A stretch of 64,000 bases of DNA from Pediococcus acidilactici DSM 20284 (GCF_000146325.1 NZ_GL397067.1:3747-67746), one strand, 5' to 3'. Positions 42,010 to 53,585 are shown, counted from the stretch's first letter. Notes: a model not told the origin generated them from the sequence alone. Numbers and translations: made by a program.

Positions 42010-43356
42010 ATGAACAATTTAGAGAAATTTTTAAATGACAAATTATTGCCAATTTCAGAGAAATTACAGAAAAATAAAATTCTAGCAGCGTTAATGGAAG
42101 GGTTTATTCGGACTAGTCCAATTACGTTGGGAATTGCGTTAATCACCATTATCGGAAACTTTCCGGTTCCAGGTTGGACTCAATTTTTAACTAAGATTGG
42201 AATTTTCCAACATGTCGAAGCGATTACTAACGGGGCTACCGGAGTTTTCTCGCTATACGTAGTGTATAGTTTAGCCTTTTCTTACGCGAAGCAATTGAAA
42301 ACTAACGAACGGAATGCTTCATTAATTTCGTTAGCCAGTTTCATCATGTTAATGCCGCAATCGGTTACCACCACGGTAATGAAGAGCGGCCACGCGACTA
42401 GCCAAGCAATTGGAGCATTAAAACTTGATTACTTAGGCGGACAGGGACTATTTATCGGAATGATTTTAGCATTGGTAATCACTCGACTTTACGCAGCTCT
42501 TTCCAAAAAGAACTTGATGATCAAGCTTCCAGAAAGCGTTCCGCCAATGGTTACCCAATCTTTATCTCCAGTGTTCGTGGTTACCATCATCTTCGTACTA
42601 GTATTCATTGTCCGAGTATTGTTTGGTTTGACTCCTTCGGGAACTATCTTCCAATTCTTCGTTGACGCAATCAATGCTCCGTTGAATTCATTAGTTGCTA
42701 GTCCGCTTTCAATTATCTTGATAATGGAACTCTTAGCAATTTTCTGGTTCTTTGGAATCCACAACGCTGTTTTACAAGGACCTTTAGGCGCAGTTAGCAT
42801 GACCATGATCGTTGGTAACATCACTGCTTTCCAACATGGTCAAAAATTACCATACTTGTTACCTTCCGTAATTTACATGGGAATGTACGCAGCAGGATTC
42901 ATGGGCTTAGTTACCTTTGTAATGATTCGTAGTAAGTCAACTAAGATGAAGCAATTAGGTAAATTAGCATTTATTCCATCACTGTTTAATATTTCAGAAC
43001 CGATTATGTTTGGGATGCCAATTATTTTGAACCCGCTCTTCTTTCTCCCGCAAGTATTTACGCAATTAATTGCGGGCTTTGTAACCTGGGGCTTAACGAC
43101 CACTATTTTACCAATTTCACTTAACCCAACGATGTCGCTACTCCCATGGACTACGCCAACTTTCGTTAAGATGCCGTTTTCAGGGGGCTTAAACTACACT
43201 ATCCTAATGGTAATTTGTATGGCAATTGGAATTTTAATGTGGTACCCATTCATTAAGGTTGCTGACAACAAAGAATACCGCTTAGAAATGGAACTCGCTA
43301 AAAAAGAACAGACTGAAACTGCAGCGGAAAAAGAAGCGGAAGCAGTTACTGAATAG
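42010..43356 (+). CDS. PTS EIIC, cellobiose/lactose family, orphan
   Basis: A 448-residue membrane permease component with about ten hydrophobic segments. FFGIHNAVLQGPLGA near residue 246 and FNISEPIMFGMPIILNP near residue 328 (conserved Glu-Pro) are CelB-type EIIC hallmarks. The C-terminal tail is rich in Glu and Ala. No IIA or IIB gene lies in the cluster, so it depends on subunits encoded elsewhere or works with phosphorylation by the kinase that follows. RBS AAAGGAG, 23 nt after the GH3 gene. Confidence 0.88.
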   Translation: MNNLEKFLNDKLLPISEKLQKNKILAALMEGFIRTSPITLGIALITIIGNFPVPGWTQFLTKIGIFQHVEAITNGATGVFSLYVVYSLAFSYAKQLKTNERNASLISLASFIMLMPQSVTTTVMKSGHATSQAIGALKLDYLGGQGLFIGMILALVITRLYAALSKKNLMIKLPESVPPMVTQSLSPVFVVTIIFVLVFIVRVLFGLTPSGTIFQFFVDAINAPLNSLVASPLSIILIMELLAIFWFFGIHNAVLQGPLGAVSMTMIVGNITAFQHGQKLPYLLPSVIYMGMYAAGFMGLVTFVMIRSKSTKMKQLGKLAFIPSLFNISEPIMFGMPIILNPLFFLPQVFTQLIAGFVTWGLTTTILPISLNPTMSLLPWTTPTFVKMPFSGGLNYTILMVICMAIGILMWYPFIKVADNKEYRLEMELAKKEQTETAAEKEAEAVTE

Positions 43357-43378
43357 TATCCAAACGTGGGGAAAACAA

Positions 43379-45623
<2,245 letters not shown>

Positions 45624-45642
45624 TTTAAGGAAGGGGGTTCCG

Positions 45643-46587
45643 ATTATCAAAAAAAGTAATTACGTATTTGACGAGTCAGCCAATACGGGAATGACGGTGT
45701 ATTTACAAACAGATTTGCGTACTCCCCGACCGTTGATTTTAATAATTCCGGGAGGCGGTTACAATTTTTGTAGTGAACGGGAAGCTGAACCGGTGGCCTT
45801 AGCTTTTTTGGCAAAAGGCTACCATGCCGCGGTATTACGTTATCACGTGGGAGAATTTCGCGATTTTCAAGCAGCTTTGAATGATGGTCAACTGGCTTTA
45901 CAGCAAATTAAACAAATTGCTTCAAACGCTGCAATTGAGGTGGATAAAATTGCGGTAGTGGGCTTTTCTGCAGGTGGGCATTTAGCGGCGGCGATGTCGA
46001 CAATGCTAAGCGAAAAGCCCAGCCTATGTGTTTTAGGCTATCCGGCAATTTTAGATTCGTTTGCCGAGGTAATGCAGGTGCAAGCCCTATCCTTAAACCA
46101 GCAAGTTACCGCAACGACTCCGCCAACCTTTTTATTTACCACCTTTCAAGATAATGTGGTACCGGTGGAAAATTCGTTGTTATATCTGCGAGCTTTAGAG
46201 GAGCACGACGTTTTGTTTGAGGCCCACGTTTTTCAAGAAGGTAAGCATGGGCTTTCGTTGGGGACTTCGGCAGTGGGAAAAAATGACCCGCGGTTTGCCC
46301 AGTGGTTTGACTTATGCTGCGAGTGGATGGAAATTAATTGGCAGAAGACGTCTAAGCCGGCGGAGTATCCGGATGTTTTAACCATGCCGGTCGGCGAACT
46401 AATGCGCAATGCAGCTAATAAAAAAATTCTCTTAGAGTATTTTCCAGTTTGGCAAGATCGTAGCCGGTATAAAATCGTTCGTAAGTTTAACCTTACGGAA
46501 CTTCACGAGGTAGCGCCGCAAATTTTTAACGCAACGATTCTGCAACAACTACAAAGTAAATTAACGATGGGGGAAGGAGCAAATTAA
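45643..46587 (+). CDS. Alpha/beta hydrolase, acetyl-esterase-like
   Basis: About 314 residues. IIPGGGYNFCS near residue 35 is the oxyanion-hole region and VVGFSAGGHLAAA near residue 110 carries the nucleophile Ser; a His follows in GKHGLSLG near residue 208. This resembles carbohydrate (xylan) acetyl esterases. A C-terminal extension of about 90 residues has no clear match. The strong Shine-Dalgarno AAGGAAGGGGG at 45627-45637 points to ATT at 45643 or ATC at 45646 as start; no ATG, GTG or TTG fits there. The alternative is TTG at 45616, with a poor ribosome site. Confidence 0.8.
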   Translation: MIKKSNYVFDESANTGMTVYLQTDLRTPRPLILIIPGGGYNFCSEREAEPVALAFLAKGYHAAVLRYHVGEFRDFQAALNDGQLALQQIKQIASNAAIEVDKIAVVGFSAGGHLAAAMSTMLSEKPSLCVLGYPAILDSFAEVMQVQALSLNQQVTATTPPTFLFTTFQDNVVPVENSLLYLRALEEHDVLFEAHVFQEGKHGLSLGTSAVGKNDPRFAQWFDLCCEWMEINWQKTSKPAEYPDVLTMPVGELMRNAANKKILLEYFPVWQDRSRYKIVRKFNLTELHEVAPQIFNATILQQLQSKLTMGEGAN

Positions 46588-46589
46588 TA

Positions 46590-48299
46590 ATGAAAAGTAT
46601 CATCACCGACGAAAGTTGGCGGCCAACGACCGCGCTTAACCAACCGCTTCCGCCGTCCATTGCACAAGTGCACAGTTTCAAAAACAGTAAGGCGGCATTT
46701 ATGCTGTTGCTTAACGACGGACACCGCAATCACTATACGTTAGGTACCCAGTTTTCAATTCCAGACGATTTGGAAACTCCGATGTACCGGGTTGCGTTTG
46801 AAACTGAGTTGCCTTTGACAACTAATTTTGTGGAATACTATTTGGGGAAGGATGACGTCGCCTATGCCGATAAACTTTTAAGCGAGGCTAGTCATACCTA
46901 TCCAGGAAACCAGTGGGCCCCGATTTATATAGAAATTCCGGTTAGCCAAACGGTAAAAACGGGTAACCACACTGTGAAAATCAAAATTTACCAAAGTAGT
47001 CTAACTGGAGCAGAAGCCTTGGTGGCCGAAAAAGAAGTCCAAATTATGGTGGCTGATTTTGCACTAACACCCGAACCAACGAAGGATTTTCACCTTGACG
47101 TCTGGCAGCAGCCCTCTAATTTAGCTCGCACGCTCCATGTACCCATGTGGGGCGACCAGCACTTTGCGTTAATTGATGAAATGGCCGAAAAACTAGCGCA
47201 AATTGGACAAAAAACAGTAACGGTGATTGCTGGTGAAATTCCTTGGAAGGGATGGTTTAACTACATTGTCAAAGACTACCCCGCAAACCTATACGAATAT
47301 TCAATGGTCCAGGTTAGTAAAGATTCCACAGGTAAGTTGAAATGTGACTTTACCGTTTTGGATCGTTATCTCGCTAGCTTTGCTAAACGGGGAATTGACC
47401 AAGAGATTGAAATTTTTGGCCTACTAGGAGTTTGGAAACCACCATTCTTTCCACAGGTAACCATTAAAGATTATCCAGAAAATTTAGTGGTTCGTTATCT
47501 AGACGAAACTACCGAAACGATGCAATTTATCGATAACGTAGCGGATTTAACGAACTACGTTAAAGCACTTTGCGATCATCTAAATGAGTTGCAAGTTTGG
47601 GAGAAAGTCCGGCTAATTGCAGACGAGCCCAAACAAGCACAGTTAAAAGAATTTAAGGACGCATTATCTGCGTTGAAACAGATGGTGCCAGATCTCAAGG
47701 TTAAGGTTGCCTTTGATAAGGAGCCGATCTTAAACGAATTAGCTCCGTTAGTGGATACTTTGGCAACTTCGTTTTATTGTACTAGCCAATTTGGCAGCAA
47801 ATTGCAAGCCAGCCATCCTGGGGAAGTCCAGTACTATATTTGCAATTACCCAGACCATCCCAATACCTTCTTGCACAGCCCGTTATTGGAAACCCGGTTG
47901 CAAGGTACGTTGACAGCATTCTTACCGGTAAATGGCTTACTGCGGTGGGCATTTAACTGCTGGCCAAGCAACGCCCGGGAGGATATTCGTTACAACACCA
48001 GTTCGTTGCCGATCGGGGATAATTGTTTGGTATACCCAGGAGAAAATGGGCATTTATTATTATCGCTACGCTATAAGCAGTTGGAACGGGCGGTCGAGGA
48101 CTTTAGTTTAATCAAGTCTGCAAAGGCTGCGGATGAAAAACGGACTACGGCGATCCTAGAACATTTTTTGGGAGAAACAGCTCCTCAAAAATGGATGGAA
48201 GATAGTCATTGTGCAGCGCCAAAATTGTTTAGGCAAACTGCGAACGATTTCAAGCAAATGCGGGATGAATTAGTTGCGGTGATCAATAACGACGTTTAA
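46590..48299 (+). CDS. GH123/DUF4091-like glycoside hydrolase
   Basis: A 569-residue cytoplasmic protein. An N-terminal beta-rich domain (about 1-160) precedes a catalytic region with RLIADEPKQA near residue 341-350; Asp345-Glu346 fits the Asp-Glu catalytic pair of GH123 enzymes, which use substrate-assisted catalysis on beta-GalNAc. The C-terminal LLRWAFNCWPSNAREDIR and LVYPGENGHLLLSLR are DUF4091 hallmarks. Linked genes would supply deacetylation and phospho-beta-glycosidase activity. RBS GGGGGAAGGAG upstream. Substrate is not proved. Confidence 0.8.
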   Translation: MKSIITDESWRPTTALNQPLPPSIAQVHSFKNSKAAFMLLLNDGHRNHYTLGTQFSIPDDLETPMYRVAFETELPLTTNFVEYYLGKDDVAYADKLLSEASHTYPGNQWAPIYIEIPVSQTVKTGNHTVKIKIYQSSLTGAEALVAEKEVQIMVADFALTPEPTKDFHLDVWQQPSNLARTLHVPMWGDQHFALIDEMAEKLAQIGQKTVTVIAGEIPWKGWFNYIVKDYPANLYEYSMVQVSKDSTGKLKCDFTVLDRYLASFAKRGIDQEIEIFGLLGVWKPPFFPQVTIKDYPENLVVRYLDETTETMQFIDNVADLTNYVKALCDHLNELQVWEKVRLIADEPKQAQLKEFKDALSALKQMVPDLKVKVAFDKEPILNELAPLVDTLATSFYCTSQFGSKLQASHPGEVQYYICNYPDHPNTFLHSPLLETRLQGTLTAFLPVNGLLRWAFNCWPSNAREDIRYNTSSLPIGDNCLVYPGENGHLLLSLRYKQLERAVEDFSLIKSAKAADEKRTTAILEHFLGETAPQKWMEDSHCAAPKLFRQTANDFKQMRDELVAVINNDV

Positions 48300-48334
48300 G
48301 AAAATAATCCTAGTGAAAATGGAAGATACTAATT

Positions 48335-49333
48335 ATGCGATGGATAAAACGATTGTTAATCATAATACCAGCTTTGGTAATTTTATTAATTGGCGGAGTA
48401 ATGCTAATTAACGCGTTAACGCCCCGACCAATCAGTTTATTAACCCGGCAACAATTTGATACGTCCAAAAAACATCAAGTGTACCCCCGGCCCAAAAAGT
48501 TCAAGCAAAAAACGGCTGGGCTAACGGTGCAAAAAAACGTTAAGTACGGAAAGCACTTGAGCAAGAGTGTCATGGACGTGTACTTACCGCCCCATGCTAG
48601 TAAAAGGCCCGTGCTTTTCTGGATGCATGGCGGTGCCTATGTCGGCGGGGATAAACGCGATTGTCAGGATTATCTAAAACTTTTGAGCGCAGATACTAAC
48701 CAAGTCGTGGTAAATATTAACTACACTCTTGCACCAGAAAGGCATCATGCGACACCAGTTAGACAGCTCAACCAAGCCGTTCAGGCAACCAAGCAAAAAT
48801 ACGGAAAACAAATTGATTGGTCCAATGTCACCATTGGCGGAGATTCAGCTGGGGCGCAAATAAGCAGTGAATATGTTTTAGCTTTGCAAAATAAAAAGAT
48901 TCGTAAAATGGATCAAGTGCAGCCGGTTTTAAAAAGTCAGCAAGTTAAAAAGTTTGTGTCGCTATCGGGATTGCTAGAACCCCAAAAGTTTACCCAGGTT
49001 AGTGATCGCACATCTAGCTTCCTATATGCTAAATGCGGCTGGGCGTATTTTGCCGACAAGCATTTTGAAAAAAAGAAGTCCATTCGTGACTTATCAATTA
49101 TCAGCAACGTTAAAGATTGGGCGCCGAAGACTTTTTTGACTGATGGCAACACGAATACCTTTACAAAGCAAATGAATGCCACTGCTAAGGCAATTAGTGA
49201 CCATAATGGACAGGTGACTAAAGTGAGTTATCCGAAGAAAACCGCCAAGTTGAATCACGAGTATCAATTTGACTTTAGTAATAAAGAAGCCCAGGAAACC
49301 TATGCTAAGTTGGTGGATTTTTTAAGCGAATAG
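48335..49333 (+). CDS. Membrane-tethered alpha/beta hydrolase
   Basis: 332 residues. Residues 1-28 form an N-terminal signal anchor (RWIKRLLIIIPALVILL), so the enzyme probably faces outward. MHGGAYVGGDKRD near residue 92 is the HGG oxyanion motif and GGDSAGAQ near residue 168 holds the nucleophile Ser, as in hormone-sensitive-lipase-type esterases. A His near residue 310 (LNHEYQF) may complete the triad. Last gene of the glycan cluster, 35 nt after the GH123 gene. Confidence 0.82.
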   Translation: MRWIKRLLIIIPALVILLIGGVMLINALTPRPISLLTRQQFDTSKKHQVYPRPKKFKQKTAGLTVQKNVKYGKHLSKSVMDVYLPPHASKRPVLFWMHGGAYVGGDKRDCQDYLKLLSADTNQVVVNINYTLAPERHHATPVRQLNQAVQATKQKYGKQIDWSNVTIGGDSAGAQISSEYVLALQNKKIRKMDQVQPVLKSQQVKKFVSLSGLLEPQKFTQVSDRTSSFLYAKCGWAYFADKHFEKKKSIRDLSIISNVKDWAPKTFLTDGNTNTFTKQMNATAKAISDHNGQVTKVSYPKKTAKLNHEYQFDFSNKEAQETYAKLVDFLSE

Positions 49334-49390
49334 CTATTAAAGGGGCTTAACGCTGGCAATAAATTTTTCGTGTTTTAAAGCGGCTAATCA

Positions 49391-49562
49391 TGAGGGGGTG
49401 CCAAAAGTCTCTAAACAAAAAACGATTCGTGAGGTGAAACTTCCTCATGAATCGTTTTTACTTTGGTGTTTTGGCTCTATTGAAATCAAAACACCAAAAC
49501 AACTTTTTAAAGACCTTTTCATCCTTGAAAAGGATTTTTTAGTTTTTTTAAACCTCTTTTTG
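49391..49562. repeat. Dispersed hairpin repeat (related to the element at 38275)
   Basis: Three hairpins in a row: AAAAACGATTC...GTGAGG/CCTCAT...GAATCGTTTTT (49418-49458), GGTGTTTTG/CAAAACACC (49465-49497), and CCTTTTC/GAAAAGG with a T tract (49514-49540). The first matches the MITE-like element at 38281; the last matches 32670-32745. It probably also terminates both converging transcripts. The flanks are intergenic. Confidence 0.75.
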
Positions 49563-49581
49563 GATTGGAATAGGGTGTAAT

Positions 49582-50880
49582 TCAAAGGGGACACGCGTAA
49601 TTGCGAGCTTCAGCCATAATGCGTTCTTGATCGAGGGTGAGTACTTGCCGATTTCGCATCAAGAACTGTCCGTCAACCATCGTATCCGTGACATCGTTAG
49701 CGTTGACACACTCTAACAGGGTGTTTTGCCAGTTGTCGGAAGGGTAAAGGTGGGGCTGATCAAGGTCAATTGCAATTAAGTCGGCTTTGTAACCAGGTTG
49801 AATTTTGCCTAACTGCCCAGCGTGGTTTAATGCGGCGGCGCCTCCTTCTAAGAGCATTTGAAAAATTTGAGCAGCGGGCATGACGTTAGGTTGCCGTAAT
49901 CGAAGGCCGTGGGTAGCAACCATTAGGGAGCGAAAAATTTTAATCTCGTTCCAAAGGCTTAAACCACCGTGAGCGGCGCCATCGGTTCCTAACCCAACGG
50001 AAATTTGATTTTGCAGTAACTCGGGGGTGACGGGGATTCCTTTCCCAGCGTTACTAAACGGGCAGTGACAGAGTTTGACCCGGTACTTTTTAATAAGTTT
50101 TCTTTCTTGAGTAGACAAGAAGAGACTATGGGCACCTAAAAAGTGGTCATTCAGTAAATGGCGTTTGGCAAGCCATTCATAAGGACGTAAACCGGTTCGT
50201 TGAATAATGTTGAGTATTTCGGTGGGGTATTCGTTCATGTGCGCGGTTAAAAAAGTGTGGTGTGTTTGAGCAGCCTCAGCAGCAAGGTCAATTAACTCGT
50301 CGGAACAAGCGGTGAGGGCTCGTAGCGAATAGTAAACTTGTAAACGACCTTGGTAATGGAATTGCTGATATAGTTGGGTGGTTTGGGCGACGGCTTCGCG
50401 GGCGCTCATTTTAATTGACGCTGGTAGCTGGGGATCGTCCATGGTGGAGGCAGTCAACGCGCCACGCAAACCACTACGAGCGTAAACTTCTGCAGCACTT
50501 TCCATGTGGTAGCTGCCAGCTTCTACAAAACCAGTGGTTCCGCTAGTGATCATTTCTAGAGCAGCTAATTCTGCGCTTAGTTTCATCTCGGACGCGGTTA
50601 GTTGACTTTCGAAAGGTAGCATAACTCGGGTCCAAATTACTGGTTTAGCATCAAGTACGCGTCCCCGCAAAAGTTGCTGTCCAGTATGTAAGTGGCTGTC
50701 AATTAATCCCGGAAGGTAAAGGCGGTCGGCTCCGTCGACAATCTCACCCGTGAATTTAATAGGGTAGGAAAAAGCACCAACCTGTTGAATATGACCGTCA
50801 TGAATCAAAATCGATTGCTTGGTATTAATTTGTCCAGCATGTTTTAAAATGGTGGCATTTTTGATTAGAATATCAGACAT
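49582..50880 (-). CDS. Amidohydrolase of the chlorohydrolase/deaminase group
   Basis: A 432-residue metal-dependent hydrolase. Metal ligands appear in DSHLHTGQQ near residue 60 (HxH), LTAHMNEYPTE near residue 220 and GLGTDGAAHGG near residue 300 (Asp). It belongs to the family of guanine, methylthioadenosine/S-adenosylhomocysteine deaminases and atrazine chlorohydrolase. The exact substrate is not readable, though a nitrogen heterocycle is likely. Start at 50880 has GCGAGG about 12 nt upstream. Third gene of an operon with two membrane proteins, which suggests import followed by deamination. Confidence 0.85.
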   Translation of the reverse strand: MSDILIKNATILKHAGQINTKQSILIHDGHIQQVGAFSYPIKFTGEIVDGADRLYLPGLIDSHLHTGQQLLRGRVLDAKPVIWTRVMLPFESQLTASEMKLSAELAALEMITSGTTGFVEAGSYHMESAAEVYARSGLRGALTASTMDDPQLPASIKMSAREAVAQTTQLYQQFHYQGRLQVYYSLRALTACSDELIDLAAEAAQTHHTFLTAHMNEYPTEILNIIQRTGLRPYEWLAKRHLLNDHFLGAHSLFLSTQERKLIKKYRVKLCHCPFSNAGKGIPVTPELLQNQISVGLGTDGAAHGGLSLWNEIKIFRSLMVATHGLRLRQPNVMPAAQIFQMLLEGGAAALNHAGQLGKIQPGYKADLIAIDLDQPHLYPSDNWQNTLLECVNANDVTDTMVDGQFLMRNRQVLTLDQERIMAEARNYACPL

Positions 50881-50897
50881 CGTTAATAAGAACCTCG

Positions 50898-51344
50898 CTA
50901 AAGTAATTTGGTTAAGCCTAACGTGAAGGAATCCCATAAACAGGAGCCCAGAAAAGTTCCGGTCATAACTAGAACTCCAACGATAACATATTTCCAGCCC
51001 TGGCTAACAAAACGTTGCAGTTGGTCACTAATGGCGATTCCGGCAAAGGAACCCACGATGGTAAAGGGGGCCGCAAATTCAATGGCGTTTGCACTGCTAA
51101 TTAGCCACGCGTGAACGGGCGAAAAGGGCGCCGCTCCCAATAGTCCTAAAATTGAACAGTAGGCAATTAGCGGAAGCTTAAGGGGGAGGTATTTTACGCA
51201 AAGCACCGCTAAAAGCGTGATCACGGTCAATGCGAAGATGCCGTTAAGGCTTTTTTGAAATGAGATACCGTAACCAATCCAATTGGCTAATCCAGTACCA
51301 ATCCCACATACAATTAATAGAAAAGTCCATTCTCGATAACGCAT
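50898..51344 (-). CDS. Small membrane protein partnered with DUF3100
   Basis: A 148-residue membrane protein with about five hydrophobic segments. GLANWIGYGISF, AAPFTIVGSFAGIAISDQL and GVLVMTGTFLGSCLWDSF are the notable stretches; the Gly-rich segments resemble parts of a transport channel. It starts 3 nt after the DUF3100 gene and ends 17 nt before the amidohydrolase start. It is probably the second subunit of a two-part transporter; no known family recognised. Confidence 0.78.
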   Translation of the reverse strand: MRYREWTFLLIVCGIGTGLANWIGYGISFQKSLNGIFALTVITLLAVLCVKYLPLKLPLIAYCSILGLLGAAPFSPVHAWLISSANAIEFAAPFTIVGSFAGIAISDQLQRFVSQGWKYVIVGVLVMTGTFLGSCLWDSFTLGLTKLL

Positions 51345-51347
51345 GCT

Positions 51348-52196
51348 TTAACCTCGGTTCAATTTAAGATGACGTTGAGTTTGTAAACGGAAAATTTTAC
51401 AAAGTAGGTCGTAATACTTTTCAGTCAGGGGGAGGGCAAGCCACATGGTGATGTAAATTCCGGTAATTCCAGCAATTGTGTTACTAGCTGAAGCCATTGT
51501 GGTAATGACTGCGGCGTGGGCAGGGAAGGCGTTGGCTAAACTAGCGCTTGCACTTGCCATGAAGATTCCGGCGCCAACTCCGGAAGCCATTCCGAGTGCT
51601 TGAGGGGTAAACCAACCGGTACTAGCAATTAAGGAAGCCATGATACCAAAGTAAATTGCTCCGATCATGCCGCCAACGATGTAAAGGGCTAAGCTGCCGT
51701 TACTTTCAGCAGATTCCGCACCGTACGCGTTATTAATCACGGCTAAGTGGTATTCACGATTTAAGGAGCTACAAGCCCCAATGGTTTCGCGGTGCAGGCC
51801 AAGTAACATCGCAATCGAAAGAGCCAAAATTGGGCCAAGGAGACTCCCAAAACCGTGTAGCAATAGGGCTGGGCCGGCATTTAAAATTAAATGAAGGTTG
51901 GCTCCTGCGGTAATACCGAGTTTAACGATAAAAGGACAGATGCCAACTAAAACAAGTTTTCCGGCAGCCGTAGTTTCGACAGGCCGGATTATTTTTAAAA
52001 CCTGAGGACCGAGCATAATTCCTAAAATAATTGCGTAGAAAACGGGGAAGAAAATAATCACGCCGTTGCCAATTTTAAAGGTGACCTCGCCAATCCCATC
52101 GGCAATTAACACTAGTACCAAACTAATTAGGTAAATTTTCTTTTCATTTTTAATGCGTTGCCAAAGGGATGAATAATCATTGACGGATCGTTTCAT
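51348..52196 (-). CDS. DUF3100-family membrane protein
   Basis: A 282-residue polytopic membrane protein that I assign to DUF3100 from its pattern: a basic N-terminus, LADGIGEVTFKIGNGVIIFFPV-like segments, GITAGANLHLILNAGPALLLH near residue 115, and Ala/Ser/Gly-rich helices (MASASASLANAFPAHAAV) near residue 215. The function of the family is unknown, but gene context points to transport of a small nitrogenous compound. AGGAAGGAG precedes the ATG. First gene of the operon. Confidence 0.78.
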   Translation of the reverse strand: MKRSVNDYSSLWQRIKNEKKIYLISLVLVLIADGIGEVTFKIGNGVIIFFPVFYAIILGIMLGPQVLKIIRPVETTAAGKLVLVGICPFIVKLGITAGANLHLILNAGPALLLHGFGSLLGPILALSIAMLLGLHRETIGACSSLNREYHLAVINNAYGAESAESNGSLALYIVGGMIGAIYFGIMASLIASTGWFTPQALGMASGVGAGIFMASASASLANAFPAHAAVITTMASASNTIAGITGIYITMWLALPLTEKYYDLLCKIFRLQTQRHLKLNRG

Positions 52197-52441
52197 TCAA
52201 AGCACTCCTTCCTGAATCTTAACTATGCTTTGAGTTTAACACGTTATAATTAGCAATAAAAGAACTTTTAACGTTATTTTTGTTTTTATAGTTCGGGTTT
52301 ATTAAAAATAAAACAAGCCGGTTTTGAGGCTAGGAAAACGCTTGCTTTTTAAGGGGGCTCCTGTATAGTGGGAAGAGACTGGTTTTTGTCAATCAAATTG
52401 TTACCCATTTTAATGAATAGAATGTAAAATCTTTATTTGGT
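52197..52441. other. Intergenic region upstream of the DUF3100 operon
   Basis: No gene. TTGCTT and TATAGT with a 16-nt spacer lie near 52342-52369 on the plus strand but lead into no plus-strand gene. The region is otherwise AT-rich. Confidence 0.35.
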
Positions 52442-52486
52442 AAATAAAAACCCGTAATTATTAGAAAAGAATCTAATAACTACGGG
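52442..52486 (-). terminator. Terminator of galM
   Basis: On the minus strand CCCGTAGTTATTAGA pairs with TCTAATAATTACGGG, then TTTTTATTT. Confidence 0.9.
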
Positions 52487-52503
52487 AATTTGTGGTTCAA
52501 AAA

Positions 52504-53535
52504 TTAATTACCTTTTAAATAGCGATAAGTGATGGTGTAAGATTGGGGTTCGTTAGCTGATAAAGTGATATCGCCAAAATCGGGATGGTTATGGGTGTCT
52601 GGCAGAGTTTGAGCTTCCATAGCGATCCCCATTTGAGGCCGCCCCGGTCCCCTAGTAAAGCTTAAGGTATCGTCGAGAGCGTTAGCGGTGTAAACCACTA
52701 GACCATTGCGTTTAGAATAAATTTCGAGAGCATCTTTACTATCTAAGTCTTGTAGTTTCGCGATTGGAGCGGCGTTTTCGTTAATTTTAAAGATGTCATC
52801 GAGACCCTTTTCCGGGGTGCTCTGCAAGGCGGCAATGGCGTCTTGTAGCTTTACCGGTTGACGGAAATCGTAGGCAGTACTTGCGGTGGCAAGAAACTCC
52901 CCCGTGGGGATCTTTTGCTGATCAACGGCTAAATACTGTGCACTAGCAATCGTCAACTGGTGGTTCAATACATGGTCACGATTGCTTAAGTTAAAGTATG
53001 CATGACAAGTTGGGTTGAAAAGCGTTGGTTGATCAGCAGTTCCTTGATAAGTAATGATAACTTGGTCGTCGTTAGTGAGTTTAAACGTAATGGCGACAGC
53101 AATGTTTCCTGGATAGCCGTCGTCGCTTTCTTTGATTTGATGAGTAAAGGTGACGGACAAAAAGTCTTCACCCTTTTGCAGATGGTAGTCCCAGAGGTAA
53201 TCAAAGAAACCGTGGGGACCGCCGTGGTGAGTATTATTATTTTCGTTTGGTGGTAAATGAACCGCTCCTTTTGCTAACGGCATGGTTCCGTCCTTAATGC
53301 GTCCCGCGGTTCGACCGATTGCCATTCCAATGTAAAAGGGGTTATCGTAATACTTTTTAGTTTGGTCAAAACTAAGTACGAGATTTTTTCGGCCATCAGC
53401 TTGGGGGACCGAAAATTCATTTAGGATGGCTCCCATGGTGAGCACCCCAACGGAAACATTGTGGTCATTAGTTAAGCGAATTTTTTCGACCTGGTGGCCG
53501 CGAAATTGATCGAACTTAAGTATATCAATGTGCAT
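52504..53535 (-). CDS. galM: Aldose 1-epimerase (mutarotase)
   Basis: Interconverts alpha and beta anomers of aldoses. 343 residues. THHGGPHGF near residue 102 and NPTCHAYFNL near residue 170 supply the catalytic His; IAMEAQTLPD near residue 305 supplies the Glu. Divergent from araR with a shared AraR box and cre site, so it likely helps present L-arabinose or other sugars in the right anomer. GGAGG precedes the ATG. Confidence 0.92.
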   Translation of the reverse strand: MHIDILKFDQFRGHQVEKIRLTNDHNVSVGVLTMGAILNEFSVPQADGRKNLVLSFDQTKKYYDNPFYIGMAIGRTAGRIKDGTMPLAKGAVHLPPNENNNTHHGGPHGFFDYLWDYHLQKGEDFLSVTFTHQIKESDDGYPGNIAVAITFKLTNDDQVIITYQGTADQPTLFNPTCHAYFNLSNRDHVLNHQLTIASAQYLAVDQQKIPTGEFLATASTAYDFRQPVKLQDAIAALQSTPEKGLDDIFKINENAAPIAKLQDLDSKDALEIYSKRNGLVVYTANALDDTLSFTRGPGRPQMGIAMEAQTLPDTHNHPDFGDITLSANEPQSYTITYRYLKGN

Positions 53536-53554
53536 ATTTATGTACCTCCATGTT

Positions 53555-53568
53555 TGAAACCGTTATCA
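53555..53568. promoter_or_regulatory. cre site between galM and araR
   Basis: TGAAACCGTTATCA, exact match to TGWAANCGNTNWCA. Confidence 0.85.
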
Positions 53569-53585
53569 TTATCCTTAATCCTAAA

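Noticed and set aside
49398-49580. A 60-codon frame in the triple-hairpin repeat
   Set aside because: It is composed of hairpin arms and A/T tracts and is not conserved in the related copy at 38281.
52342-52369. Plus-strand promoter (TTGCTT/TATAGT) for a small RNA
   Set aside because: No defined transcript end or conserved structure follows; the match may be chance in AT-rich DNA.
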